In this document: piece by piece, positions 28,142 to 34,692 of the stretch
How positions within the stretch are numbered: position 1 is the stretch's first letter
Layout of the letters: each line of letters opens with the position of its first letter
Virus record (IMG/VR): IMGVR_UViG_3300037189_024364
Location: 106,319 to 170,318 of that record
Length of the DNA stretch: 64,000 bases
Direction: 5' to 3' (one strand)
Source of the DNA: a virus
The notes under the pieces: model-generated
Seen by the model: the letters and a program-made list of their open reading frames with translations, nothing else
Database searches by the model: none
Told to the model about the DNA's origin: nothing
Made by a program: the position numbers and the translations under genes

Positions 28142-28378
28142 ATGAAGATCACCGTTCCGGTCACCATCAATGTCGAGGTTGAGTTCGACATGACCGATGA
28201 AGAAGCAGCGACCTTCCTGGATGGAGAAGATCTGGGCATGGTGAATCTCTTCAAGAGCACGCAGCGGGCCGTCGGCGAAGCACTGCACCAAGACACAGGA
28301 CTGGTGGACGACATGGTGGAATACATCACCGACGAAACCGGCTGGTGCATCAACAGCCTTTCCATGGAGACCCTGTGA
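28142..28378 (+). CDS. hypothetical protein (78 aa)
   Basis: 78 aa, AAAGGAG upstream of ATG 28142. Begins with a beta strand (MKITVPVTINVEVEFDMT), then an acidic helical part. Stop is followed after 1 nt by the next ATG. Not recognised. Confidence 0.65.
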   Translation: MKITVPVTINVEVEFDMTDEEAATFLDGEDLGMVNLFKSTQRAVGEALHQDTGLVDDMVEYITDETGWCINSLSMETL

Positions 28379-28379
28379 C

Positions 28380-28550
28380 ATGATAGGCATGCCCTTCACC
28401 AGCGTTCGCAAGTTCCACTTCCAGCAGATGATCGTGGAACATGACCCCTGCGGTCGCATCCCGCTCAGCACCCTGCGGGTGTTCTGGCATGCGGCCACGC
28501 GCCTGGCGCAGGAATACCGGCGAGAAGCCGCCCGGGCATTCACGCTCTAG
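28380..28550 (+). CDS. small protein (56 aa)
   Basis: 56 aa, MIGMPFTSVRKFHFQQMIV to REAARAFTL, immediately after the 28142 gene, so probably translated by coupling. Basic and helical at the C-terminus. The frame was read directly from the sequence. Not recognised. Confidence 0.5.
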   Translation: MIGMPFTSVRKFHFQQMIVEHDPCGRIPLSTLRVFWHAATRLAQEYRREAARAFTL

Positions 28551-28622
28551 GCGTCCAAAACCAACAGGGATAACCCACTGTAATCGTTGATGGAAAAATC
28601 CGGATCTTGGTTGATTTTTCCA

Positions 28623-28650
28623 TTGACGCAGTCCAATTCCCTGCTATAAT
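28623..28650 (+). promoter_or_regulatory. sigma70-type promoter
   Basis: TTGACG, 16 bp, TATAAT; drives the 28678 gene. Confidence 0.85.
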
Positions 28651-28677
28651 GCAAGGGCAACACAGGGAGTTGGCACG

Positions 28678-28860
28678 ATGGGCTATCGGGTGATTGGCAA
28701 GCTGGACGAACGCTGGCAGCCCCGCAAGGGCCTGGAAGGTCCCTTCCAGTATGCCAACGGGCGTGTGCTCTACTATTCGCCGAAAGAAGGCCGCTACTGG
28801 GATCCCACCACGGACTTCTACCTGGACAACGACGAGGTGTCGTCGCTGGAGAAGAGCTGA
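28678..28860 (+). CDS. small protein (60 aa)
   Basis: 60 aa, GGGAG 8 nt before ATG 28678. Tyr/Asp-rich (YANGRVLYYSPKEGRYWD). Beta-type, no membrane segment. Not recognised. Confidence 0.65.
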   Translation: MGYRVIGKLDERWQPRKGLEGPFQYANGRVLYYSPKEGRYWDPTTDFYLDNDEVSSLEKS

Positions 28861-28869
28861 CGGTTTTGG

Positions 28870-28897
28870 TTGACGTCACTGCCTAACATGCTACAAT
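28870..28897 (+). promoter_or_regulatory. sigma70-type promoter
   Basis: TTGACG, 16 bp, TACAAT; drives the 28924 and 29136 genes. Confidence 0.85.
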
Positions 28898-28923
28898 GCA
28901 CGGGCAAGCAAGGGAGCAAGCAA

Positions 28924-29136
28924 ATGGCTGACATGTTCACCGGCACCATCGAGGACGAGCTGATCGCTGCCGTGGAGCGCATGGGCTATGGCGTTGACAT
29001 CAACGCCATCCGCGGCAAGGTCACGGTCAACACCGGCAGCGGCAAGCGCAAGGATGATCACGTGTTCAAGAACGCCACGCTGGCGCCGATGTGGGTGGAA
29101 GCCCGGGAACGGTCGTTGAAGGAGATCCGACGGTAA
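28924..29136 (+). CDS. hypothetical protein (70 aa)
   Basis: 70 aa, GGGAG upstream of ATG 28924. Starts MADMFTGTIEDELIAAV; basic middle (NTGSGKRKDDHV). The last base of its TAA is the first base of the next ATG. Confidence 0.65.
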   Translation: MADMFTGTIEDELIAAVERMGYGVDINAIRGKVTVNTGSGKRKDDHVFKNATLAPMWVEARERSLKEIRR

Positions 29137-29372
29137 TGCTCACCATCACGCTGTGGACCCTGCTGCTGGTGGCAGAGTCCAGGGGATCCTCGAACATGAC
29201 CTCGATGCAGATCCCGGGCTTTGCCAGCCGTGAGGCCTGCTCGAACGCACAGGCCCTGATCACCGGGACCAACGCGCAGGCCATGGCACGCTCAAGCCGA
29301 GCCGTTGGCGAAAACGGCGTTGACATCAAGCTGATCATGTGCGTACCGGTGGTGATCCGCACCGGCGAATAA
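29136..29372 (+). CDS. small secreted or anchored protein (78 aa)
   Basis: 78 aa, starts MLTITLWTLLLVAESRG. Hydrophobic start, then MTSMQIPGFASREACSNAQ and an Ala-rich helix with a second Cys (IMCVPV). It resembles the 15250-15441 protein in layout, suggesting a two-member family of exported proteins. Overlaps the preceding gene by 1 nt. Confidence 0.6.
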   Translation: MLTITLWTLLLVAESRGSSNMTSMQIPGFASREACSNAQALITGTNAQAMARSSRAVGENGVDIKLIMCVPVVIRTGE

Positions 29373-29377
29373 ACCGG

Positions 29378-29405
29378 TTGACGTCAGCGTCCAACGTGCT
29401 ATAAT
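29378..29405 (+). promoter_or_regulatory. sigma70-type promoter
   Basis: TTGACG, 16 bp, TATAAT, with CGTGC and GCACG directly flanking the -10. Confidence 0.85.
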
Positions 29406-29430
29406 GCACGGGCAACGAAGGAACAAGCAC

Positions 29431-29661
29431 ATGCAGTTCAACGCTGAAGCGGTTACTCGGGTGTATCTGGGGCAGGATCGCGCTTGCCGCTGCGGCTGCA
29501 AGGGCAGCTATGCCGAGCGCGGTGAGCCCGCGTTTGACAAGCGTGTCAAGCGTTTCGCCCGCATGTGGCCCAGCTACACGCCCGCTGAGGACGACGTAAA
29601 CACCAGCTTCATGAACGTCAGCTACGGCGACAATCGCGCGCTGACCGTTTACTTTGATTAG
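29431..29661 (+). CDS. conserved phage protein, CRCGC motif (76 aa)
   Basis: 76 aa. VTRVYLGQDRACRCGCKGSY matches a widespread small phage protein with a R-V-Y-x-G-x-x-x-x-C-x-C-G-C start; the C-terminal ALTVYFD is also typical. The Cys cluster may bind metal. Function unknown. Confidence 0.75.
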   Translation: MQFNAEAVTRVYLGQDRACRCGCKGSYAERGEPAFDKRVKRFARMWPSYTPAEDDVNTSFMNVSYGDNRALTVYFD

Positions 29662-29664
29662 GGG

Positions 29665-29692
29665 TTGACGGAACAGTCCATCCTGCTATAGT
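29665..29692 (+). promoter_or_regulatory. sigma70-type promoter
   Basis: TTGACG, 16 bp, TATAGT; drives the 29720 gene. Confidence 0.8.
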
Positions 29693-29719
29693 GCACCTGC
29701 AACGAAGGGAGCAAGGTCG

Positions 29720-30103
29720 ATGAGCGTGACCGTTCACAACGAAACTCTGAAGTTCTATGCCGCCGCGGTAGCAGATGCCGTCGACGAAGCCGGAGCGCGC
29801 TACGGGTCCTGGGAAACCAAGGCCTACAACACCGGCGACGGACGTGGCGGTCGTTGCGTGGCGGTCAAGGCCGAGGTCCGTGTCTACAACGGCACTAACC
29901 CCGACGAGAAGCTGGTCCGCGGCAACACCGATCCGTGCAGCGACAACCGGGAAGTCCACCAGCTGATCGCTGCCAAGCTGACCAAAGCCGGGTTCGCCGT
30001 GCTGAAGACCCGTAGCAGCTGGTTCGACTGGGGCCGCGGTGGGATGGGAGAGTCCGCGATCACCTTCTACCTCGCTCCCAAGACCTACACCGTCTCCAGG
30101 TAA
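29720..30103 (+). CDS. hypothetical protein (127 aa)
   Basis: 127 aa, GGGAG 9 nt before ATG 29720. Beta-rich with RCVAVKAEVRVYNG, a central charged region and GGMGESAITFYLAPK near the end. No family name known to me. Confidence 0.7.
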   Translation: MSVTVHNETLKFYAAAVADAVDEAGARYGSWETKAYNTGDGRGGRCVAVKAEVRVYNGTNPDEKLVRGNTDPCSDNREVHQLIAAKLTKAGFAVLKTRSSWFDWGRGGMGESAITFYLAPKTYTVSR

Positions 30104-30110
30104 AAATCGG

Positions 30111-30138
30111 TTGACGCGGATGCCGTCCGTGTTATAAT
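30111..30138 (+). promoter_or_regulatory. sigma70-type promoter
   Basis: TTGACG, 16 bp, TATAAT; drives the 30167 gene. Confidence 0.85.
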
Positions 30139-30166
30139 GGTCCTGCAAGCAAGGGAGCATGCACAA

Positions 30167-30484
30167 ATGGACATCGCACAAATCCACCAGGAAGCCACAG
30201 CAGCCGCTGAAAAGGCCGCTGCCGACATGAAGGCCCAACGGGGCGACGGCTTCCCCTGCGGCTTTGCCTGGGTGGTGGTACATGGGGTCAAGCTCAGCAC
30301 CAAGCTGGGCAAGGACCTGAAGACGGTCGGGTTCAGCAAGAACCATGGTGGCGGAATCCAGCTTTGGAACCCGTCCCGCAACCGGGCCCAGAACGTGGAC
30401 ATCCTCAAGGCGGGTGCTGATGCATATGCTGGGGTGCTGAGGCGCAACGGCATTGACGCCTACGCTGACAGCCGCTGGGATTAA
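30167..30484 (+). CDS. conserved phage protein, PCGFAW type (105 aa)
   Basis: 105 aa, GGGAG upstream of ATG 30167. PCGFAWVVVHGVKLSTKLG, GGGIQLWNPS, QNVDILKAGADAYAGVLR and the C-terminal YADSRWD match a widespread phage protein of unknown function. Cytoplasmic; length as usual. Confidence 0.8.
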   Translation: MDIAQIHQEATAAAEKAAADMKAQRGDGFPCGFAWVVVHGVKLSTKLGKDLKTVGFSKNHGGGIQLWNPSRNRAQNVDILKAGADAYAGVLRRNGIDAYADSRWD

Positions 30485-30491
30485 AAATTGG

Positions 30492-30519
30492 TTGACCCTG
30501 CAGGGGCCGGTGCTATAAT
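30492..30519 (+). promoter_or_regulatory. sigma70-type promoter with palindrome
   Basis: TTGACC, 16 bp, TATAAT. Arms GCAGGGGC (30500-30507) and GCCCCTGC (30520-30527). Confidence 0.9.
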
Positions 30520-30548
30520 GCCCCTGCAAGCAACGAAGGAACACGCCG

Positions 30549-30812
30549 ATGAATGCCAAGGACTCGATGCGCTACGATACCCTGGTGTGCGACTCCGCAC
30601 GCATGCTGGCCACGCAATACAAGAAGGACGTCCGGGGGCTGAAGAAGCACCTCAAAGCCCTGGGCTGCACCGACGAAGGGCACCTTGCCGGCGTCCACGA
30701 GATGCAGACCGACAAGGACTACGACGAGAGTGCAGACGGCTACGGGCTGATCTACGACGAAGGGGTCTACGAGTCCATCAAGGACTGCCTCCGCCCGCTC
30801 TACGGCTTCTAG
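30549..30812 (+). CDS. hypothetical protein (87 aa)
   Basis: 87 aa from ATG 30549. Starts MNAKDSMRYDTLVCDSAR; includes KKDVRGLKKHLKALGC and an acidic Tyr-rich C-terminus. The DSMR near the start may be chance. Not recognised. Confidence 0.65.
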   Translation: MNAKDSMRYDTLVCDSARMLATQYKKDVRGLKKHLKALGCTDEGHLAGVHEMQTDKDYDESADGYGLIYDEGVYESIKDCLRPLYGF

Positions 30813-30824
30813 GGAGCAAGGACG

Positions 30825-31154
30825 ATGAAGGTGCTGATCATCCGCGCTGATTACTGCCGGGGCCGGCTCAACAAGCTGGATCTCGAGCAGGTGGATGTCG
30901 ACGGCCCGCTGTGGCCCTACGCCCGCGGCATGGCCAGCGACGAGAGAGCCTATGCTTCCAGCTACCAGCGCGAGTTCTACTCGCGTGCCATGAAGAGCGG
31001 CAACGGTGCCTATGGTTGGTCGGCCGGTGAGGAGAACGCCGTCTACCTCATCCCCGAGGGCCACCCGAACTTCGACCTAGACTACGACCGCTACGAGGAC
31101 TGGTCCGACGAGGCCATCGAGACCTGGGCGGAGAATCTCGGCGACTGCCGCTGA
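30825..31154 (+). CDS. hypothetical protein (109 aa)
   Basis: 109 aa, GGAGCAAGGA upstream of ATG 30825, 12 nt after the previous gene and without its own promoter, so co-transcribed. Starts MKVLIIRADYCRGRLNKL; acidic C-terminus with many aromatics (FDLDYDRYEDWSDEAIE). Not recognised. Confidence 0.65.
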   Translation: MKVLIIRADYCRGRLNKLDLEQVDVDGPLWPYARGMASDERAYASSYQREFYSRAMKSGNGAYGWSAGEENAVYLIPEGHPNFDLDYDRYEDWSDEAIETWAENLGDCR

Positions 31155-31163
31155 CCAATCGTG

Positions 31164-31191
31164 TTGACACGGCAGGGGCCGGTGCTATAAT
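31164..31191 (+). promoter_or_regulatory. sigma70-type promoter with palindrome
   Basis: TTGACA, 16 bp, TATAAT. Arms GCAGGGGC (31172-31179) and GCCCCTGC (31192-31199). Confidence 0.9.
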
Positions 31192-31215
31192 GCCCCTGCA
31201 AGCGAGGAACAAGCA

Positions 31216-31407
31216 ATGGACCGGTTTGAACAGGCCGCACGCGATAACATTGATCGCCACATCGGCGACGTGTGCAGCGGCGATGACGACCTCGCGGTGA
31301 TCCGGGACGAGGCCTGGACCCTGGCACATGATGGTGCGGTGGATGCCGGGGCCACCCACACCCGTGCCTGCGAGATCGCGTGGGCAGTGACAGAGGAGCT
31401 CTACTGA
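31216..31407 (+). CDS. small acidic protein (63 aa)
   Basis: 63 aa, GAGGAA upstream of ATG 31216. Helical and acidic (AARDNIDRHIGDVCSGDDD). Its stop overlaps the next start by 1 nt. Not recognised. Confidence 0.65.
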   Translation: MDRFEQAARDNIDRHIGDVCSGDDDLAVIRDEAWTLAHDGAVDAGATHTRACEIAWAVTEELY

Positions 31408-31781
31408 TGAACGAGCTGCATGAGTTGGTCGATGGCGACGCCGACGCGGTGGTCAGGGCCTTGGCCCGCATCAAGCGGCTGGGCGAGGACATGGCCCTGG
31501 ATGGCTCAGCCCGCGGCTTTGAGATCTACCGCACGGCCCGCGATGCGCTGGAGATCCTGGCGTTTGACCGCATCAGCCGCGACGCGTTGGCCAAGCTCTC
31601 CCTGGGCCGGCCGATGTTCCAGGGCCGGGAGGTCAGCGAGGTGGTGCTGGGCTACATGCGGGAGGACAAGAAGATCAACGCCATCAAGGAATTCCGCGGC
31701 GAGAGCGGCTTGGGCCTCAAGGAGGCCAAGGACTGGGTGGAGGCCTACATGGCCCAGCACGGGATGAGCCGGCCCTTCTAA
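31407..31781 (+). CDS. protein with ribosomal L7/L12-like C-terminal domain
   Basis: 124 aa. The C-terminal 45 residues, with KKINAIKEFRGESGLGLKEA followed by KDWVEAYM, closely follow the L7/L12 C-terminal domain pattern (K-x-x-x-I-K-x-x-R-x-x-x-G-L-G-L-K-E-A-K-x-x-V). In L7/L12 this part contacts elongation factors. Similar free domains occur in phages and bacteria. The N-terminal 70 residues (VDGDADAVVRALARIKRLG) are helical and unassigned. A link to the translation machinery is a hypothesis. Confidence 0.75.
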   Translation: MNELHELVDGDADAVVRALARIKRLGEDMALDGSARGFEIYRTARDALEILAFDRISRDALAKLSLGRPMFQGREVSEVVLGYMREDKKINAIKEFRGESGLGLKEAKDWVEAYMAQHGMSRPF

Positions 31782-31787
31782 CTTCGG

Positions 31788-31815
31788 TTGACACACGGAC
31801 AGGGCCTAGTATAAT
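31788..31815 (+). promoter_or_regulatory. sigma70-type promoter with imperfect palindrome
   Basis: TTGACA, 16 bp, TATAAT. CAGGGCC before and GGTCCTG after the -10 pair with one G-T wobble. Confidence 0.85.
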
Positions 31816-31841
31816 GGTCCTGCAAGCGAGGAACAAGCGAC

Positions 31842-32216
31842 ATGGCCATTGACAACATTCCGGCACCGGGTTGCGTGTTGGAAAACATCGAGATGCGCGA
31901 TGACAACGAGCTGCCCGGCGACGAGGTGGTGGATCGCGCCACGGGCGAGTTCCTGGTGCTGGACCGCTTCTCCAGCCACAGCCGCCGGGAAGGCAAGGAG
32001 CTGATCCTCGTCTATGGTGTGCAGCGGAGGCTGACTCCCGAGGAGTTCTACGGGCTGATCCACATGCGATCCACGGGACCCTGCACCGCCGACGACATCT
32101 CGGATCATCTGGTCAAGGCCTTCGACTATGGTGCGGCTGGCGAGCTGGGTCTGGACTCGGCGCTGTTCGCCTACCGTGCACCGGACGGGCGCATCATGTT
32201 CCAGCACAGCACCTAA
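31842..32216 (+). CDS. hypothetical protein (124 aa)
   Basis: 124 aa, GAGGAA upstream of ATG 31842. Starts MAIDNIPAPGCVLENIEM; contains RRLTPEEFYGLIHMRSTGP and an acidic middle. Not recognised. Confidence 0.7.
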   Translation: MAIDNIPAPGCVLENIEMRDDNELPGDEVVDRATGEFLVLDRFSSHSRREGKELILVYGVQRRLTPEEFYGLIHMRSTGPCTADDISDHLVKAFDYGAAGELGLDSALFAYRAPDGRIMFQHST

Positions 32217-32225
32217 GGATTTTGG

Positions 32226-32253
32226 TTGACGCCCGTGCAGGGCCTGCTATAAT
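32226..32253 (+). promoter_or_regulatory. sigma70-type promoter with palindrome
   Basis: TTGACG, 16 bp, TATAAT. Arms GCCCGTGCA (32231-32239) and TGCACGGGC (32253-32261). Confidence 0.9.
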
Positions 32254-32281
32254 GCACGGGCAAGCAAGGGAGCGTGCAGCG

Positions 32282-32644
32282 ATGTTCGAAGTTGCGGTTG
32301 GTGACGAGGTTGGCTATGGTCGCTATCATCAGTGGGGCACGCTGTTGCACCACGGGTTCAGCCAAGTGGTGAAGATCAACCATCACGGGCACATCCACCT
32401 GGAGAACGGTCGGGTCTTTGACCGGCGCGGCCAAGAACGCAACCGGGACTACGGCGGATCCCACCTCATGGTGGCCGAGAGGCTGCGTGCTGAGCTGCAA
32501 CGCATTGCCGAGGGGCGGGCACGGGCCGCGGCGGCAAACGAGCTGCGCAAGCTGATCGATGATCATCGCAATGGTCGTGGCGAACAGTGTGCCATCGGCG
32601 AGGATGCGCGTGCGAAGATGATCGCATTGGTCAACGCATTGTAA
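32282..32644 (+). CDS. hypothetical protein (120 aa)
   Basis: 120 aa, GGGAG upstream of ATG 32282. Beta-type start VAVGDEVGYGRYHQWGT and SQVVKINHHGHIHLENGRVF, suggesting a small SH3-like barrel; the C-terminal half is helical and basic. I recall similar phage proteins that begin with a G-D-x-V motif. Function unknown. Confidence 0.7.
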   Translation: MFEVAVGDEVGYGRYHQWGTLLHHGFSQVVKINHHGHIHLENGRVFDRRGQERNRDYGGSHLMVAERLRAELQRIAEGRARAAAANELRKLIDDHRNGRGEQCAIGEDARAKMIALVNAL

Positions 32645-32651
32645 CATCAAC

Positions 32652-32685
32652 GGGCCCATAGCTCAATGGTTAGAGCTATGGGCCC
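32652..32685 (+). other. tRNA-half-like hairpin
   Basis: Perfect 13-bp stem (32652-32664 with 32673-32685) and an 8-nt loop AATGGTTA. The first 25 nt read like a tRNA 5' half: a GGGCCCA acceptor strand, TA, then a D-arm with GCTC/GAGC. No anticodon arm follows. It sits 9 nt before the tRNA and may be a tRNA remnant or a processing element. Confidence 0.5.
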
Positions 32686-32694
32686 ATGAATAAA

Positions 32695-32781
32695 GGACCC
32701 GCCGCCGTAACGGTATGGCAAGAGACTTTTAATCTCTCGGGAGAAATCCCACAGTCGGTTCGATCCCGACCGGGTTCACCA
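32695..32781 (+). tRNA. tRNA with anticodon UUU and long variable arm
   Basis: 87 nt including an encoded CCA. Acceptor GGACCCG pairs with CGGGTTC (one G-U); anticodon stem AGAGA/TCTCT around CTTTTAA gives anticodon UUU (Lys); T-arm GTCGG, TTCGATC, CCGAC. Between the anticodon stem and T-arm is a long variable arm (GGGA/TCCC), as in class II tRNAs (Leu, Ser), which is not normal for tRNA-Lys. The D-stem is GCC/GGC. The pairing supports a real tRNA; its charging identity is uncertain. Confidence 0.75.
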
Positions 32782-32871
32782 TACTACTCAAGTCCCAATT
32801 TTTTCTTGGCTACGGCTATGGTGCGAGGATGGAACGCCAGGGCCGGGACTGGGCAGGCGTGTGATCGCCGG

Positions 32872-32899
32872 TTGACAACGGTGCAGGGCCTGCTACAAT
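32872..32899 (+). promoter_or_regulatory. sigma70-type promoter with palindrome
   Basis: TTGACA, 16 bp, TACAAT. Arms GCAGGGCC (32883-32890) and GGCCCTGC (32900-32907). Confidence 0.9.
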
Positions 32900-32923
32900 G
32901 GCCCTGCAAGCAAAGGAGCGCAC

Positions 32924-33193
32924 ATGCCCGCACTGGACAACGCCATCATCGAGCGGCTTCGCTATCCCATCCTCGACACCTGGTACAACATTGCGTCGGA
33001 CCTCATGTCTGCCGCGGAGGCGATGGGCGACGAGCTGGACAACGACGCGGCCATCGAAGGCTGCATCGATGCCAACCGTTTGTTGCTTGTGGGCAACGAC
33101 GCAGAGGCCGACAAGCTGGTTACAACATTGTGCATCGAGCACGGGTACGGCGTGGTGCTGCGATTCCTCAGCCAAAACTTCCGTTTGGCCTAG
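32924..33193 (+). CDS. hypothetical protein (89 aa)
   Basis: 89 aa, AAAGGAG upstream of ATG 32924. Helical, acidic (YNIASDLMSAAEAMGDEL), then IDANRLLLVGNDAEADKLV. It resembles phage proteins of similar length that I cannot name. Function unknown. Confidence 0.7.
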   Translation: MPALDNAIIERLRYPILDTWYNIASDLMSAAEAMGDELDNDAAIEGCIDANRLLLVGNDAEADKLVTTLCIEHGYGVVLRFLSQNFRLA

Positions 33194-33204
33194 GAACGTA
33201 CCGG

Positions 33205-33232
33205 TTGACACCCTGGCACGACATGCTACAAT
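33205..33232 (+). promoter_or_regulatory. sigma70-type promoter
   Basis: TTGACA, 16 bp, TACAAT; drives the 33261 gene. Confidence 0.85.
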
Positions 33233-33260
33233 ACCAACGCAACACAAGGACACAGCATAA

Positions 33261-33464
33261 ATGGACACCAAGGAACTTGCCAATACTGCCATCATCGGCC
33301 TGTGCATCCTGGGCGTGGCAGCGTCGGGCATCGGCGGCTGCACATACCTGGTGGCCGAGAACAACCGGCAGTATTACGAGACCATGACCCAGTGCATCTC
33401 CAGCGGTGGTAACTTCGTGCCCACCAAGGGTGATGGCAGCTCGGCGGTGTGCATCCGGCGCTGA
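33261..33464 (+). CDS. small membrane-anchored protein (67 aa)
   Basis: 67 aa from ATG 33261. A hydrophobic segment (NTAIIGLCILGVAASGIGGC, about 8-27) ends in a Cys, then a short external part with two Cys. It could be a membrane anchor or a lipoprotein with a poor lipobox. Not recognised. Confidence 0.6.
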   Translation: MDTKELANTAIIGLCILGVAASGIGGCTYLVAENNRQYYETMTQCISSGGNFVPTKGDGSSAVCIRR

Positions 33465-33471
33465 TTTCCGG

Positions 33472-33499
33472 TTGACGCGGCTGCAACGGCTGTTATAAT
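33472..33499 (+). promoter_or_regulatory. sigma70-type promoter
   Basis: TTGACG, 16 bp, TATAAT; drives the 33525 gene and probably 33726. Confidence 0.85.
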
Positions 33500-33524
33500 G
33501 CACGGGCAAGAGAGGAGAACTGCA

Positions 33525-33677
33525 ATGAAGACTTCCGTCAAGCTGGTGCTGGCTAACACCGTTGCCCGTCGCAACCCCATCGCTGCCTCGCTCAGCGCAG
33601 GGCAGTTCCGCAAACAGGTGGTTCGCAGCAAGAAGAACTACCGGCGGCGTGATCGCAGCAACAAGGGCTGGGAATAG
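33525..33677 (+). CDS. small basic protein (50 aa)
   Basis: 50 aa, GAGGAG 7 nt before ATG 33525. MKTSVKLVLANTVARRNP then FRKQVVRSKKNYRRRDR. The N-P ... F-R-x-Q-V ... K-K-x-Y-x-R-R pattern is reminiscent of the ribosome-rescue factor ArfA and of short basic phage proteins, but the match is weak. Probably binds RNA or ribosomes if real. Confidence 0.6.
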   Translation: MKTSVKLVLANTVARRNPIAASLSAGQFRKQVVRSKKNYRRRDRSNKGWE

Positions 33678-33725
33678 TTCCCGGCCAACACCCCACTGCA
33701 ACATACCACACGAGGAGCAAATACC

Positions 33726-34040
33726 ATGGGCCTTTACGTGAACCCCACCAACACCAGCAAGGAAAACTGGCTGGGAGACAATGCCGTGGAGCTGGTGTTC
33801 GACGGTGCCGAATGGCTGGCTCGCTATGAGGACACCATGAGCAAGGGGCTCATCCCCGTGGTGCTGGTGGACAACGGCCAGTTCCTCGTGGTGGCAGTGG
33901 CCTACGATCAGCGAGAAGCCCGAGCATTTGCCGATGCCAGCGATCGCCGCAGCAAGTTCTTCGCCATGGTGCCGCGGGCCGCGCTGGCAGCAGCAACCAG
34001 CGGCGTTGGTGAGAATGTTCTCACCAACTACGGTGTCTGA
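33726..34040 (+). CDS. conserved phage protein, MGLYVNP family (104 aa)
   Basis: 104 aa, GAGGAG 9 nt before ATG 33726. MGLYVNPTNTSKENWL, PVVLVDNGQFLVVAVAYD and the later FADASDRRSKFF match a conserved phage protein of unknown function. No own promoter visible, so probably read with the 33525 gene. Confidence 0.75.
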   Translation: MGLYVNPTNTSKENWLGDNAVELVFDGAEWLARYEDTMSKGLIPVVLVDNGQFLVVAVAYDQREARAFADASDRRSKFFAMVPRAALAAATSGVGENVLTNYGV

Positions 34041-34044
34041 GGCA

Positions 34045-34073
34045 TTGACGGCCAGCGGATACCGTGCTACAAC
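34045..34073 (+). promoter_or_regulatory. sigma70-type promoter
   Basis: TTGACG, 17 bp, TACAAC; drives the 34105 and 34395 genes. Confidence 0.65.
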
Positions 34074-34104
34074 AGCAGCAGATGAATATGGAAAGGTTCC
34101 AAGG

Positions 34105-34398
34105 ATGAACTACGTGATCGTTCCCGAGTCCCAGCGACGGGCCAACAAGCGTGCCATTGCCGATCGTGATCGCTGGCGTCGGCAATACGCCACCGTCTCC
34201 CGGGCCATCCAACGATCCAAGCATCGGCTGCGTGCTGCCTACCGGCAGGGCAGTTTCGAGCTGGAGCATGGAGAGCTGGTGACCCTCAATGCCCTGCGGG
34301 TGCAGGCTGACCTGCTGATGCTGTTCCGCGCGGACATCAGCATCGAGCTGCGTGACACGGCATACCGCTATGCCCCTCGCGAACTGCTGGCAGCATGA
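34105..34398 (+). CDS. basic helical protein (97 aa)
   Basis: 97 aa from ATG 34105 (GGAAAGG 8 nt upstream). Starts MNYVIVPESQRRANKRAI; strongly basic, helical, with a Leu-rich C-terminal half (VTLNALRVQADLLMLFRAD). Overlaps the next gene by 4 nt (ATGA). Not recognised. Confidence 0.65.
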   Translation: MNYVIVPESQRRANKRAIADRDRWRRQYATVSRAIQRSKHRLRAAYRQGSFELEHGELVTLNALRVQADLLMLFRADISIELRDTAYRYAPRELLAA

Positions 34399-34568
34399 TC
34401 GGGTTCCTCGTTGGCTGGGGAGTGTTCTGGCTATTGTTCTGGCTGGCCATTGCCCTGCTGGGCTGGGTCGGCAAGGCCGATAACGCCCTTGGCGTTGGTG
34501 TGATCTTCTCGTTCGTCAGCGTGGCCTATCTCATCGCGGTGGGCGTAGGCTACGCGGTAGCGTCGTAG
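34395..34568 (+). CDS. two-helix membrane protein (57 aa)
   Basis: 57 aa, starts MIGFLVGWGVFWLLFWLA; two membrane helices separated by GKADNAL. Coupled to the 34105 gene by an ATGA overlap. Not recognised. Confidence 0.55.
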   Translation: MIGFLVGWGVFWLLFWLAIALLGWVGKADNALGVGVIFSFVSVAYLIAVGVGYAVAS

Positions 34569-34595
34569 CACCCCTGGGTTTTAGGGGTCGCTAGA

Positions 34596-34623
34596 GCGGT
34601 TTTAAGCGCGCTACACGGGGGTC
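34596..34623 (+). repeat. dispersed intergenic element, forward copy
   Basis: GCGGTTTTAAGCGCGCTACA followed by CGGGGGTC. With the reverse copy at 34662 it forms a large inverted repeat. Confidence 0.75.
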
Positions 34624-34661
34624 GAGCACGGGGGTCGCTGCATAGCTAGCGGCAAGATGGC

Positions 34662-34688
34662 GACCCCCGTGTAGCGGCGTTAAATAGC
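34662..34688 (-). repeat. dispersed intergenic element, reverse copy
   Basis: GACCCCCGTGTAGCGGCGTT then AAATAGC. Its 3' end supplies the TAAATA core in front of the 34693 gene. Confidence 0.75.
34679..34686 (+). promoter_or_regulatory. candidate late-type promoter
   Basis: GTTAAATA, ending 6 nt before ATG 34693, like the leaderless late starts at 1651 and 6206. It overlaps a dispersed element, so the match may be chance. Confidence 0.35.
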
Positions 34689-34692
34689 GTTG

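Noticed and set aside
32686-33387. 233-codon + strand frame across the tRNA and two genes
   Set aside because: It crosses the tRNA and runs out of phase through the 32924 gene, which has its own promoter and ribosome site.
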